Shown piece by piece: positions 32,332 to 43,100 of a stretch of DNA of 64,000 nt; the first letter of the stretch is position 1; the number at the start of each line of letters is the position of its first letter. Made by a program: the position numbers and the translations under genes. A model generated the notes under the pieces. That model searched no databases, was not told the DNA's origin, and saw only the letters and a list, made by a program, of their open reading frames with translations. The DNA comes from BP-191 sp035940575 (GTDB taxonomy: Bacteria > Actinomycetota > Actinomycetes > BP-191), in assembly GCA_035940575.1 (NCBI GenBank), contig DASZER010000044.1:1-64000 (forward strand), given 5' to 3'.

Positions 32332-33507
32332 CCACGACGGCCCGACGAGGATCGTCAACGTCGCCACGAGGTAGACCGCGCCGAACGTCGCGACCGTCGG
32401 CGTGAGCCCGGCCCTCTCGACCGCGAGGCCCGCGACGAGCCCGCCGACCGGGATCGCGGCGGAGCAGCCCGCGACGACGACACCCCAGACGCGGGCCCGC
32501 AGGTGCTCGGGGACGCGGTCGAAGATGGCGGTGTCCATGATCGGGTTCAACGCACCCGCGGCGAGGCCGCTCACGGCCGCGACCGCGACGAGGACGGGCA
32601 CGTTCGCGCCGAGCGCGACCGCGAAGAAGCGCGGCGACCCGCAGATCAGGAACGCCCAGAACAGCATCCGGCGGCGCGGCAGCCGCTGCCCCACCGCGCT
32701 GAACAGCAGCGCGCCCGCGAGCGCCGCGCCGCCCATCACGCCCACGATGACGCCGAGCGCCGCCCTGTTGTGCAGCACGCGGTCGGCGTAGAACGGCATC
32801 ATCAGCCCGCCGAAGCCGGCGTCGAGCATGTTCGTGACGAGGCAGAGCACCGTGAGCGAACGCACCGTGGCGTCGTGGCCGAGGTAGCGCAGCCCGTCCC
32901 GCAGGTCGGCCAGGTAGCTCGCCCGCTCGCGCTCGACGCGCCGTGGCGCGGGGACGTACGCCGCGACGACCAGCGCCGACACGACGAACGTCGCCGCGTC
33001 GACGAGCAGCATGTTCGGCGCGCCGATCAGCGCGATGAGCATGCCGGCGACGGGGTAGCCGACCATGCGCGCGCCGCGGGAGACGGCGTCGTACGCGCCG
33101 GTGCCGCGTTCGAGCGACATGCCGGCGAGCACGGTGAGGTCGGGCAGCATCGCGCCGCGCGCGGTCTCCCCCGGCGTCGCGAAGAACGACCGCAGGAACA
33201 CCAGCGCGAGCACCTGCCAGTAGTCGATGCCGACCGTGCGGTGCAGCACGGGCAGCACGAGCACGATCCCGGCGCTCGCGAGGTCGGAGCCGATGCTCGC
33301 GCGGCGGTGACCGACGCGGTCGGCCAACGTCCCGCTGAACGCCGCCGACAGCACGATCGGCAGCGTCGACACGGCGGCCGTCAGGCCGGTCTTGGCGGCG
33401 CTGCCGGTGGTCTCGAGGACGAACAGCGGGATCGCGAACAGCGTGAACGCGTTGCCCGCGATCGAGATGGCGTTCGCGACGAGCAGGCCGAACAGCGGGC
33501 GGCGCAT
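32125..33507 (-). CDS. Major facilitator superfamily exporter with antisense C-terminal extension
   Basis: 460 aa. Twelve-helix MFS protein of the macrolide-efflux (MFS_3-like) style: GNAFTLFAIPLFVLETTGSA, AFSGTLADRVGHRRASIGSD and the second-half PHLRAR-like VPEHLRARVWGVVVAG are visible. The transporter core ends near residue 395. A hydrophilic, Gly/Asp/Val-rich tail of about 65 residues then reads through the convergent acyltransferase gene to the first stop at 32125. Start ATG 33507 overlaps the stop of the HTH regulator (TGATG), so regulator and pump form an operon. Confidence 0.85.
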   Translation of the reverse strand: MRRPLFGLLVANAISIAGNAFTLFAIPLFVLETTGSAAKTGLTAAVSTLPIVLSAAFSGTLADRVGHRRASIGSDLASAGIVLVLPVLHRTVGIDYWQVLALVFLRSFFATPGETARGAMLPDLTVLAGMSLERGTGAYDAVSRGARMVGYPVAGMLIALIGAPNMLLVDAATFVVSALVVAAYVPAPRRVERERASYLADLRDGLRYLGHDATVRSLTVLCLVTNMLDAGFGGLMMPFYADRVLHNRAALGVIVGVMGGAALAGALLFSAVGQRLPRRRMLFWAFLICGSPRFFAVALGANVPVLVAVAAVSGLAAGALNPIMDTAIFDRVPEHLRARVWGVVVAGCSAAIPVGGLVAGLAVERAGLTPTVATFGAVYLVATLTILVGPSWSGVERRVDPLADGGGEPGGVDGREVVVVPVDEHRAHDDRAGVAAAEQWLDVEVGTAGLGDGGTFRVDP

Positions 33508-34085
33508 CACGCCTCCTCGGTGAACGGGCGCACGCGCCGCGGGAACGCCTGGAACACGACGACGACCTGCTCGCCGCCGTCCTCCTCGGGCGCGTCCCTC
33601 TGCTCGCGGACGAGCGCGTCCACGGCGTCGGCGAGCCGGCGCAGCCGGGCGGGCGTGAGGTGCAGCCGGTAGTCGTTGAGGGCCGACGCCTCGACCCACT
33701 CGACCGGCCAGTCGGCCTGCGTCAGGACCCACTCCTTGGTGGCCTGGGCGTACGCGTCCACGACCGCGCTCTCGTACATCGACACGACCGCCGCGCTCTC
33801 GGGGTCGTCCAGGTACCGCTCGGTCGCGACGTGGTGCCCGCCGCTCGCCGCGCGCCACCAGCGCTCGCGGCCGTTGCCGCTCTCGGGCACGTCCTCCACG
33901 AAGCCGTGCCGCTCGAGCTGGCGCAGGTGGTAGCTCGTGACGCCGCTCGACTCGCCGAGGCGCCGCGCGAGCAGCGTCGCCGTGGCGGGGCCGTCGGAGC
34001 GCAGGTCGCGCAGCATCCGTACGCGGATCGGGTGCGTCAGCGCCTTGAGGTCCTCGGGCGTCAGCTCCCGCATCGGGTGTGGCAT
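33507..34085 (-). CDS. ArsR-type winged-helix transcriptional regulator
   Basis: 192 aa from ATG 34085. The N-terminal winged helix (EDLKALTHPIRVRMLRDLRSDGPATATLLARRL, SGVTSYHLRQLERHGFVEDV) is typical of ArsR-like repressors. The C-terminal part (about 95-192) contains a Trp-rich segment (KEWVLTQADWPVEW) that may bind ligand. It is coupled to an MFS exporter, suggesting control of efflux. The -10 TAGCGT ends 7 bases before the ATG, so the transcript is likely leaderless. A palindrome over the -35 suggests autoregulation. Confidence 0.88.
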   Translation of the reverse strand: MPHPMRELTPEDLKALTHPIRVRMLRDLRSDGPATATLLARRLGESSGVTSYHLRQLERHGFVEDVPESGNGRERWWRAASGGHHVATERYLDDPESAAVVSMYESAVVDAYAQATKEWVLTQADWPVEWVEASALNDYRLHLTPARLRRLADAVDALVREQRDAPEEDGGEQVVVVFQAFPRRVRPFTEEA

Positions 34086-34092
34086 GCCGGAC

Positions 34093-34134
34093 ACGCTACA
34101 CCGCAGAGACTTCTTTGCAAAGACTCCTTTGCAG
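34093..34134 (-). promoter_or_regulatory. Promoter and candidate operator of the regulator-exporter pair
   Basis: On the minus strand, -35 TTGCAA (plus 34115-34120), 16-base spacer, -10 TAGCGT (plus 34093-34098). The palindrome ctttgcaaag (34113-34122) covers the -35, and a half-copy, ctttgcag (34127-34134), lies 14 bases upstream. AT-rich against the surrounding sequence, as expected for an operator. Confidence 0.6.
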
Positions 34135-34136
34135 TT

Positions 34137-37100
34137 CTAGGTGCAGGTGAAGTTGCCCGGCGAGTCGAGGAACGCGGGGCTGGAGTTCTTCGTGAACTCG
34201 TTCGTGAACACGATCGACGTCTCGACGTACCCGCTGCTGCCCTTCGTCGTCACGGCGCTCGCGCCGTCCGCGGAGGAGAGCGCCTGGAGCGTCGTGAGCA
34301 TCGACGGCGACGGGGAGCGCACGACGCTGTTGCCGCCGTACGCGCCCTCGCAGACGTAGTAGATGTTGTAGACGCCGGTGCCGTCGATCAGCTTGTCGAG
34401 CGCGTTCGGGCTCGGCGAGGACAGGTCGCCCTGCATCGCGTCCTGGTCCCAGCCGCCGTAGAGCACGTCGGGCCCGACGAACCTCGCCTTCGGGTTCGCC
34501 GTCCCCGGACGGACGACGTCGAGGTGGTCGCTGCCGTAGCCGCCGTAGACGTGGTCCTTGTCCGGGCCGCCCCACAGCCAGTCGTCGCCGTCGCCGCCGA
34601 AGAGCACGTCGCGGTCGCACGTGCTCGCGATCGCGGTCGCGCACACGGTGGTGAGGCCGGGGTCGGCGTCGGTCGCGCCGGCGTTGCCGGTGACGGTGTC
34701 GTTGCCCGCGCCGGCGTGGACGGAGTCGTTGCCCGCGCCGCCGTCGAGCGTGTCGTTGCCGCCGGTGGCGATCTCGTAGAGCAGCGTGTCGCGCTGGAGC
34801 GAGCCGGTCGCGAACACCGTCTCGTCCAGGAACTTCGCGCTGTCCGTGAGCACCTGCTGTGCCTTGCCGTTCTGGCCCGCGCCGGTGCCGTTGACGCCGA
34901 CCGTGACGCGCGCGAGGTCGCCCTCGACCGCGTCGTCGCCGGCACCGCCGTTGACGGTGTCGTTGCCGAGCTCGCCGTGCAGCTCGTCGTGCCCGTCGCC
35001 GCCGTTCACGGTGTCGTCGCCGAACGCGCCCGCGACCTCCTTGGCGACCGGCGCCTGGACCGTGCGCCGCGGGATCTGCGCGAACGGCGCCGCGTGGTAC
35101 GTCCACGCGCCGAGCGACGTGAGCGTGCGCGCGACGACGCCGTTGTCCGCGAGGACCGCGTCCTCGCCGGTGCCGCCGTCGATCGTGTCGCCGCCGTCGG
35201 CGAGGTTCGTCGCCGTGGCGGCGCCCGTCGTGGCGGGGGCGGTGAAGCGGGCGAGGCCGTTGGCGAGCGAGGAGCCGCCGCCGACGATGTCGTCGTCGTC
35301 CGCGTCGCCGGTGATCGTGTCGGCGCCCGCGTTGCCCTCGACGTGGTCGTCGCCGGCGTCGCCGTGCAGCGTGTCGCCGGCCCCGCCGCCGAAGACCAGG
35401 TCGCGGCCCTCGTTGCCGTTGACGGTGTCCACGCCGGACGCGCTGACCTGCGGCGTCGAGCCGCCCGCGACCGCGACGTCGAACAGCGTGACGCTCCTGC
35501 TCGCGTCGCCGGTGTTGAGGTCGGTGCCGGTGCGGTCGATGCGGCCGTTGTCGCCGACGACGACGTCCGCGCCGGTGCCGCCGGTCACGGTGTCGTTGCC
35601 GTCCACCCTGTTGGGCAACGCGGTCGGCGTCGTGCCGACGAAGTGCGTCGCGCTGCCGCCGGTGACGTCGTCCGCGCCGTCGTCGCCCGCGATGGTGTCG
35701 GCGCCGCCGTCGCCCTGCATCCGGTCGTCGCCGCCGTCGCCGGTCATCGTGTCGTCGCCGCTCTGGCCGAACACCCAGTCCGCGTCGGCGTCGCCGTGCA
35801 TGACGTCGTTGCCGGCCAGGTCGGCGTTCGGGTGCGTGGCCGCGCCCGCCGCGTCGAGGTCGAAGAACGTCCACCTCGCGGTCGCGCCCGAGCCGGTGAC
35901 GACGCCGTTGTCGCCGAGCATCACGTCGGTGCCGGCGTTGCCGTTCATCGTGTCGCCGCCGTCGCGGATCGCGCCGTCGCGGGTCGTGCCGCCGACGAGG
36001 TCGTCGTCGCCCGCGTCGCCGGTCATCGTGTCGGCGCCGCTGTCGCCCTCCATGACGTCGTTCTCGGTCCCGCCGGACATGGTGTCGCCGTCGCCCTGGC
36101 CGTACAGGCGGTCGGTGCCCGCGTCGCCGCGCATCGTGTCGGGGCCGCTGACGTCGGCCGGCGGCGGGGTCGTGCCCGTGACGTCCTCGTCGTACAGCGT
36201 GACCGTGCCGCCCGCGTCGACCCGCGCGTTGTCGCCGGTCGCGACGTCGGTGCCGCCGCCGCCGGAGATCGTGTCGCCGCCGTCGAGCGTGTCGCGCAGC
36301 TCGCGGACGGCGCCGTTCGCGCCGCCCCTGTCGGTGCCGCTGCCGCCGGTGAGACGGTCGTCGCCGTCGTTGCCCGCGATCGTGTCGTCGCCGGCGTTGC
36401 CCTCGACGTAGTCCGCGCCGCTGCCGCCGCCGATCGCGTCGTCGCCGGACTGGCCGCGGATCACGTCGTCGCCGTCGTTGCCGGAGATGGTGTCGCCGCC
36501 GGCCTCGTGCGCGACGGCCTGCCCGCTGGTGCGGACGTCGAGCAGCACGACGTCGCCGTTCGGCGCGATCGTGGCGTTGTCGCCCGCGATCGTGTCGTTG
36601 GCGGCGTTGCCGGTGATCGTGTCGCCGGAGTCGCGGACGTCGGCCGTGGACGAGCCGCCGATGATCCGGTCGACGCCGTCGTCGCCCGCGATCGTGTCGG
36701 AGCCCGAGCCGCCCTCGACGTAGTCGTCGCCGCCGTTGCCGTGCACGTCGTCGTCGCCGCCGGTGGCGTAGACGACGTCGTTGGCCGCGTCGCCGGTGAT
36801 CGTGTCGCCGCCGGCCTCGGCACCGACGCTCGCGCCGCCGGTCTTGAGGTCGAGCGGTGTGACGACCCGCGCCGGGCTGATCGTGGCGTTGTCGCCCGCG
36901 ATCGTGTCGGTGCCGTCGTCGCCGTGGATCGTGTCGCCGCCGTCGGCGGTGTTCGCGATGCCGTTGCCGCCGACGAGGCGGTCGTTGCCCGCGTCGCCGT
37001 CGATCGTGTCGTTGCCGGAGCCGCCCTCGACGACGTCGTCGGCGTCGCCGCCGCGGATCGTGTCGCCGCCGCCCTGGCCGGAGATGGTGTCCGCCCCCGC

Positions 37101-40100
37101 GTCGCCGTCGATCGTGTCGCCGCCGCTGGAGGACGCGCTCGGCGCGGTGCCCGCGAGGTCGTGGACGTCGTGGAGCGTGACGACGAACGCGCCGCTGATC
37201 GCGGCGTTGTCGCCGGCGATCGTGTCGGTGCCGTCGTTGCCGTGGACGGTGTCGCCGCCGTCGCCGTGCCCGGCCACGCCGCTGCCACCGACGATCCTGT
37301 CGTTGCCCGCGTTGCCGTTGAGCGTGTCGCCGCCGCCCTGCCCGAAGATCAGGTCGTCCTGGTCGCCGCCGTGCATCGTGTCGCTGCCGGCGTTGCCGTC
37401 GTGGAACGTCGCGGACGGACCCGTGACGTTGTCGCCGAACATCGTGTCGGTGCCCGCGTCGCCGAACAGCACGTCGCCCGCGTCGGGCGCGCCCGCCTGC
37501 GCGGTGCCGCCGACGACGACGTCGTTGCCGGCACTGCCGTGGATCGTGTCGGTGCCGCCGTTGCCGTAGAGGATGTCGGAGTCCTCGTGGCCGTCGATCG
37601 TGTCGTCGCCGCCCTGGCCGTAGACCGTGTCGGCCTGCGTCTGGCCGCCGAGGACGTCGTTGCCCGCGAAGCCGCCGGACAGGTCGTGCAACGTCACGTC
37701 GGTGCGCTGCGCGTTCGGCGTCGCGTTGTCGCCCGCGATGACGTCGGCGTCCGCGCCGCCGTCGACGGTGTCGTTGCCGTCCGCGGTCGCGGCCGTCGAG
37801 GAGCCGCCGACCAGGACGTCGTTGCCGTCCTCGCCGGAGACGGTGTCGTCGCCGGGGCCGCCGTACGCGACGTCGTTGCCGATGCCGCCGTGCACGTCGT
37901 CGGTGCCGGCGCCGCCGGTCACGACGTCCGCGCCGGTGTCGCCGTAGACGGCGTCGGAGTCGGCGCCGCCGTCGATCTCGTCGTCGGCCTGGTAGCCGCG
38001 CAACAGGTCGTTGCCCGCGTCGCCCTGGAGGTAGTCGCGATCGGCCTCGCCGAGCACGGTGTCGTCGCCGGGACCGGCGAACACCGCGTCGGAGCCGGTG
38101 CCCGCGATCACGCAGTCGGAGGACGCGCCGTTGCCGGCGCGCAGCGCCGTCGCGACGCCCGCCACGGAGGACACGCCGCCCTGGACGCGGCCGTCGGAGA
38201 CGACGCGGTCGCCGAGCGTGCCGTCGAACGCGACCGGGGTCGCGTCGTCGGTCTGCACGACGCCGGCCGTGACGCGGCGGCCGTCGAAGCGGCCGGAGTC
38301 CGCGGCGCCGTCGCCGTCGAGGTCGAGCAGCCCGCCGGCGAGGACGTTGGCGCTCGGGCGGCACACGATCGGCTGCGTGCCGCGCGTGGCGTCGCTCGCG
38401 GCCGAGGACGTGACGAGGCTCTTCACGTCCGAGCCGCTCGTGGTGATCGTCGCGGTGGACGGGATCGTGCCGGTGTCGCCGACGACGACGTCGTCGCCGT
38501 TGCCCGCGTCGATCGCGTCGGCGCCGGTGCCGCCGGTCACGTCGTCGCTGCCGTCGCCCGCGTCGAGCAGGTCGTCGCCCGCGCCGCCGTCGAGGACGTC
38601 CGCGCCCCCGCGGCCGACGAGCGAGTCGGCGCCGTTGCCGCCGAGGATCGTGTCGTCGCCGGTGGCGGTGGAGTTGGCGGTGTCGCCCTCGGCGGTGTCG
38701 TTGCCGTCGCCCGCGCAGAGCGAGTCGCCGCCGGGGCCGCCGGAGAGGCGGTCGTCGCCTGCGTCGCCGACGAGCACGTCGTCGCCCGCCTCGCCGTTGA
38801 GCTGGTCGCCGCCGTCGGCGGACGTCGTGGCGCACGCGGTCGCGAACGCGAACCCGCTCGCCATGCTCCCGAGCCGCGCGCGGTCGGTGGCGCCCGAGGC
38901 GCCGGAGAACGCGCCGCCGAACAGCCAGTCGTCGCCGAAGTGGCCCGCGAGCGTGTCGGCGCCGCCGTTGCCGACGACGACGTCGCGGCCGTCGAGCAGC
39001 GCGGCCGCGCCGGCCTCGGAGAGGCTCGGGTTGCGCGTGCGTGCCGTCGCGGCCTGCGCGGCGTTGAGGCCGGGGCCGCCGGTCAGGGTGTCGTCGTCGG
39101 CGCCGCCCGCGACCCAGTCGGAGCCGGCGTTGCCGCTGACCTTGTCCGAGCCCGCGCCGCCGTCGAGCACGTCGGTGCCGAGGCCGCCGTCGAGCACGTC
39201 GTCGCCGCCGCTGCCGGAGACGGTGTCGTCGCCGCCCGCGGTGCTGACCTTGTCGGCGTCCGCGCCGCCGTCGACGGTGTCGGCGCCCGCGGCCGTCGTG
39301 ACGCGGTCCTCCCCGGCTCCGGCGTTGACCGTCGACCCGATGGTGAACGGCACCTCGGTGCCGTCGGGCGTCGTGCCGGACGCGAGCTCGATGACGTCGT
39401 TGCCGGTGCCGGAGTCGGCGAGGATGCGCCCGCCGGCCGGCACGAGGTCGTCCTGCACGAGCCCGCTGAACTCCACCTGGACCGGCGTCGCCTTCGTCGG
39501 GTCGACCGGCGCCATCTGGCGCACGACGAACTTCTCGGCCGTTCGCGTGGACTTGTAGTGCCGCGCGGCGGCGAACGACTCGCCGACGTTGAGGCGCAGG
39601 TTGGCGCCCTCGGCGACCGCGAGGTCGGGCTCGAATCGCTGGCACTCGACCTCGAAGAGCTTGATCGGCGGCTTGAGCCTGAACAGCTCGTAGTTCCACC
39701 GCTTGCTCCAGAGCTTGAGGTCCACCTCGACGAAGAAGCCGAAGAAGAAGTCGAGCAGGCCCTCCACGCGGAACAGGCAGATCGGGTTGTCGAGGAACTG
39801 CTCGATCTCGTCCATGTAGAGCTTGCCGTCGTTGTCGGGGTCGACCAGGTCGAACCCGATCGTGATGCCGACGCCGCCGTACAGGCCGACCTTGAAGATG
39901 CTGATGGAGACGGACGCGCCGAGCGTGACGACGAACGTCAGCTTGATCTCGGGGACGTCGTTGCCGGCCTCGTCCAGGTCGTCGATGAAGATGCCGTCGG
40001 CCAGCGCGCTCGGGTCGTACGCGTCGCGGCTCTGCTTGAGGACGTTGACGATGCCGCGGGTGTCGTAGCCGACCGCGAAGCGCGCGGACAGGCCGATCGT

Positions 40101-43100
40101 GCCGCCGATCGAGATGTCGATCGGGACGGGGCCCGCCATGAACGGGCCCCACGAGTACTCGAGGCTCGTGCTGACGCCGAACGCGCCGGTGTCGAAGCGG
40201 ACCAGCGTGGCGTTCTCGCCGACGAGCAGGCCCATGACGGCCGACGTGTCGTTGAGGAACGGGAACGACAGGTTGAGCCCCTCGAACTTCTGCTTGCTCG
40301 TGCCGCGCGTCATCGTGCGGGCGAGCTCCTTGCCGGTGCAGCCGTTCGCCGGGCAGGTGCCGAGCTGGACGACGGACTGCTTGTACTTCGTGCCGTCCTG
40401 CTTGTACGTCTTCGAGCAGTCCTTGGGCTGCTTCGCGCCGGCGGCGTCCTTCTTGCCGCAGGAGCCCTTGGTGGCGTCCTTCTTCGCGACCTTGAAGCCG
40501 CCCTTGCTGCTGACGCCGTTGCCGTACGAGCCGAGGCCCACGAGCGTGCTCTGCGCCTTCGCCGCGAGGTCGCCGACGAGCTGCACCATGCCGACGACGG
40601 AGCGGACGAGCGACAGCGGCTTGCGCGCCGCCTCCTCGAGCAGGTCGAGCAGCGTGCCGATGCGCTGGCCGGTCAGGGCCGCGATCTCCTTCAGCACCGG
40701 GATGGGTGCCATGAGGATGTCGGCGATGGTCTTGAACGGGCGCGTCAGCTTGTAGATCTCGCTGACGATCGGCGCCATGAACTCGTTGACGAACGACCCG
40801 GCGTCCATGACGAGGTCGCCGTAGGAGATGTCGCCGTAGCCGGTCGCCTCTGCGTCGGCGCCGGCGAGCGTGCCGTTGACGCCGAACGCCACGTGCACCG
40901 TGCCCTGCAGGCTCGGCAGCGTCGAGCCGGCGGGCTGGCCGTTGAGGCTGACGCCGGTGACGAAGTACAGGTCGACGTTGCCGTCCGCCTCGGCCGTGAA
41001 CGTCGGCCGCGGCGTGGTCGAGGTGAGCAGCCGGTCCAGCGAGATGCGGCCCTTGGCGTCGGTGCCGACGCCGCCGCTGAGGTCCAGCGACGCCTTGACG
41101 CGCAGGCCGGTGCGGTCGGCGTCGGTGCCGTCGGTGGTGCTGTCGACGCTGCCGTTGCCGTCGTACACGATGCCCTGCAGCAGGCCGAGCGTGGCCTGGT
41201 AGCAACGGCTCGTGCTGAACCCGCCCGCGCTGACGCCGGCCGCGTGGGTCGTGACCGAGCAGGTGCCGGTGTCGGGGAGGTGGACGCTCGCGCCGACCTC
41301 GAGGGCCGGGTCGGCGGTGCCGCCGGGCGCCGTGACGGTCGTGCCGAGGTACGGGCCGACGTCGCGGGCGAGGCCGAAGTCGACGTCGTAGGTCCAGCCG
41401 GCCTCGACGTCCACGCCGTTGGGGCCGTCGAGCTGCAGGCCGGGCAGGCCGGTCTCGAAGCGGTCGAGGTGGATCGACGGCGTCGTCGCCGAGCAGGTCG
41501 TCGCGGTGCAGCCCTTGGACATGCGCGCGCTCGTCGCGGCGTCGCCGCCGATCGTCAGCCTCACGCGGACGTCGCTGATGTTCTCGTCGGTCTCGGTGCC
41601 GTCGGTCGCGCAGGCGTGCTCGGCGCCGTTCGGCGTCGTCTTGCAGAGCAGCGTGACGGTGACGCCGGTGTCGTTGTTGGCGGTCGTCTTCGGCGACAGG
41701 ACGCGCAGGAGCGTGGAGTTGTTGCCGATGGCGTTCGCCATGTACGTCTCGAGCGCGCCCTTGAACTGCGGCATCGACGTGTAGACCGGCGCCGGGACGG
41801 CCGCGAGCTCGTCCTCGAGGGCGGCGAGGCCGTCCATGACGTGGCTGCCGGCCGTGCGGTCGAGGCCGATGAGCGGCAGCGGCTCGGCCGCGAGCGTGCC
41901 GTCGAGGCCCTCCTGCACGTACGTCTTGAGCATGTTCATCGCGACGGTGATCAGCGAGAACTCCAGCGGCTCGTCCGCCGCGACGGCGTCGGTGAAGCCG
42001 TTGGAGAGCCCGCCCGCCACGGACGCGCCGGAGGAGAACGTCGCGCGGTAGGTGAGCACTCCGACGTAGTCGCCCTCGTCCACGGCCCACGCGTTGCCCT
42101 GCGCCCACGCCTTGCCCGAGGGGGCCGGGCAGGTGAACGTCGTCGCGGTCCGGGCGGTCACGACGCAGGAATACGAGACGGTCTCGTTTCGTATCTCGGT
42201 GCCGACGACGACGGCCGCGGGGACCGACGAGACGGTCACGACGTTGCCCGCGACGGAGGTCGCGGTTCCCTTGGGAGCGTTGGGATCCACGAGCTGCGCG
42301 GCCAGCACGGCGCACACGTCGCCGCTGGTCGTGGAGGCGACCGCGGAGTCGTTACAGGACTGGCTCGTACCGGAACGACTTACGGACAGGTTCGTCTCGG
42401 AAGCGTAGGAGGCGGGGTCGTCGTCGACGGCGCCGGTGAGGCTGAACGACGACAGGTTGGCCTTGGCGACGCCGGGGCCCTGGACCTCGTAGTAGTCGCC
42501 GGCGTCCCAGCGCGCGCCGCCGGTGAGGGCGACCGCGCAGGTGAGCGAGTCGTCGGTGGCGGAGGTGACGACGCAGGAGGCGTTGTCGGTGGTGTTGCGG
42601 ACGGTGCGGCCGACGAGCGACTTGGTGTCGAAGCCCGCGTCCGGGTGGACGAGGGTCTTGGTCGGGTCTCCGAGGTCGAAGCGGTAGGCGTTGGTCCTCT
42701 GCCACACCGCGCCGCCGGACAGGGCGGTGCCCGTCGCGCACGCGATGGTCGTGGCGGTGATCGTGCCGGTGGCGCAGGAGGCGCTCTTGGTGGTGTTGAC
42801 GACCGCGGCGCCCGCCGACGTCGTGTACGAGGTGAACGACGCGGCGGAGTCCGTGAGCACGGCGCCGCGCTCGACGGTGAACGCCTGGCCCGACGTCCAC
42901 GAGCCGCCGGTCGCCGGGCAGGCGAGCGTGGTCTGCGCCTTGCCCGTGGTCGCGGTGACGGTGCAGGTGACGGCGCCGGCCTTGAGGACGTCGCCGGCCC
43001 GCACGGCGTTGAAGCCCTGGCCGGTGAGCGCGCTCGCGGTGGCGACGGCGGCGGTGGCGTTCTGCGAGAGGGCGTAGCCGGACCCGTTGGCCCAGGTGGC

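Noticed and set aside
34390..39480. Regular short DNA repeats that might suggest a CRISPR array or satellite
   Set aside because: The units are 27 bases, in frame, vary at the DNA level and encode GGxGxDxxx; there are no constant repeats with unique spacers and no cas genes.
34096..42315. A second long minus-strand frame (about 2,700 codons) within the RTX gene
   Set aside because: Same-strand shadow of the RTX array in another frame; Arg/His-rich repeats with no recognisable fold.
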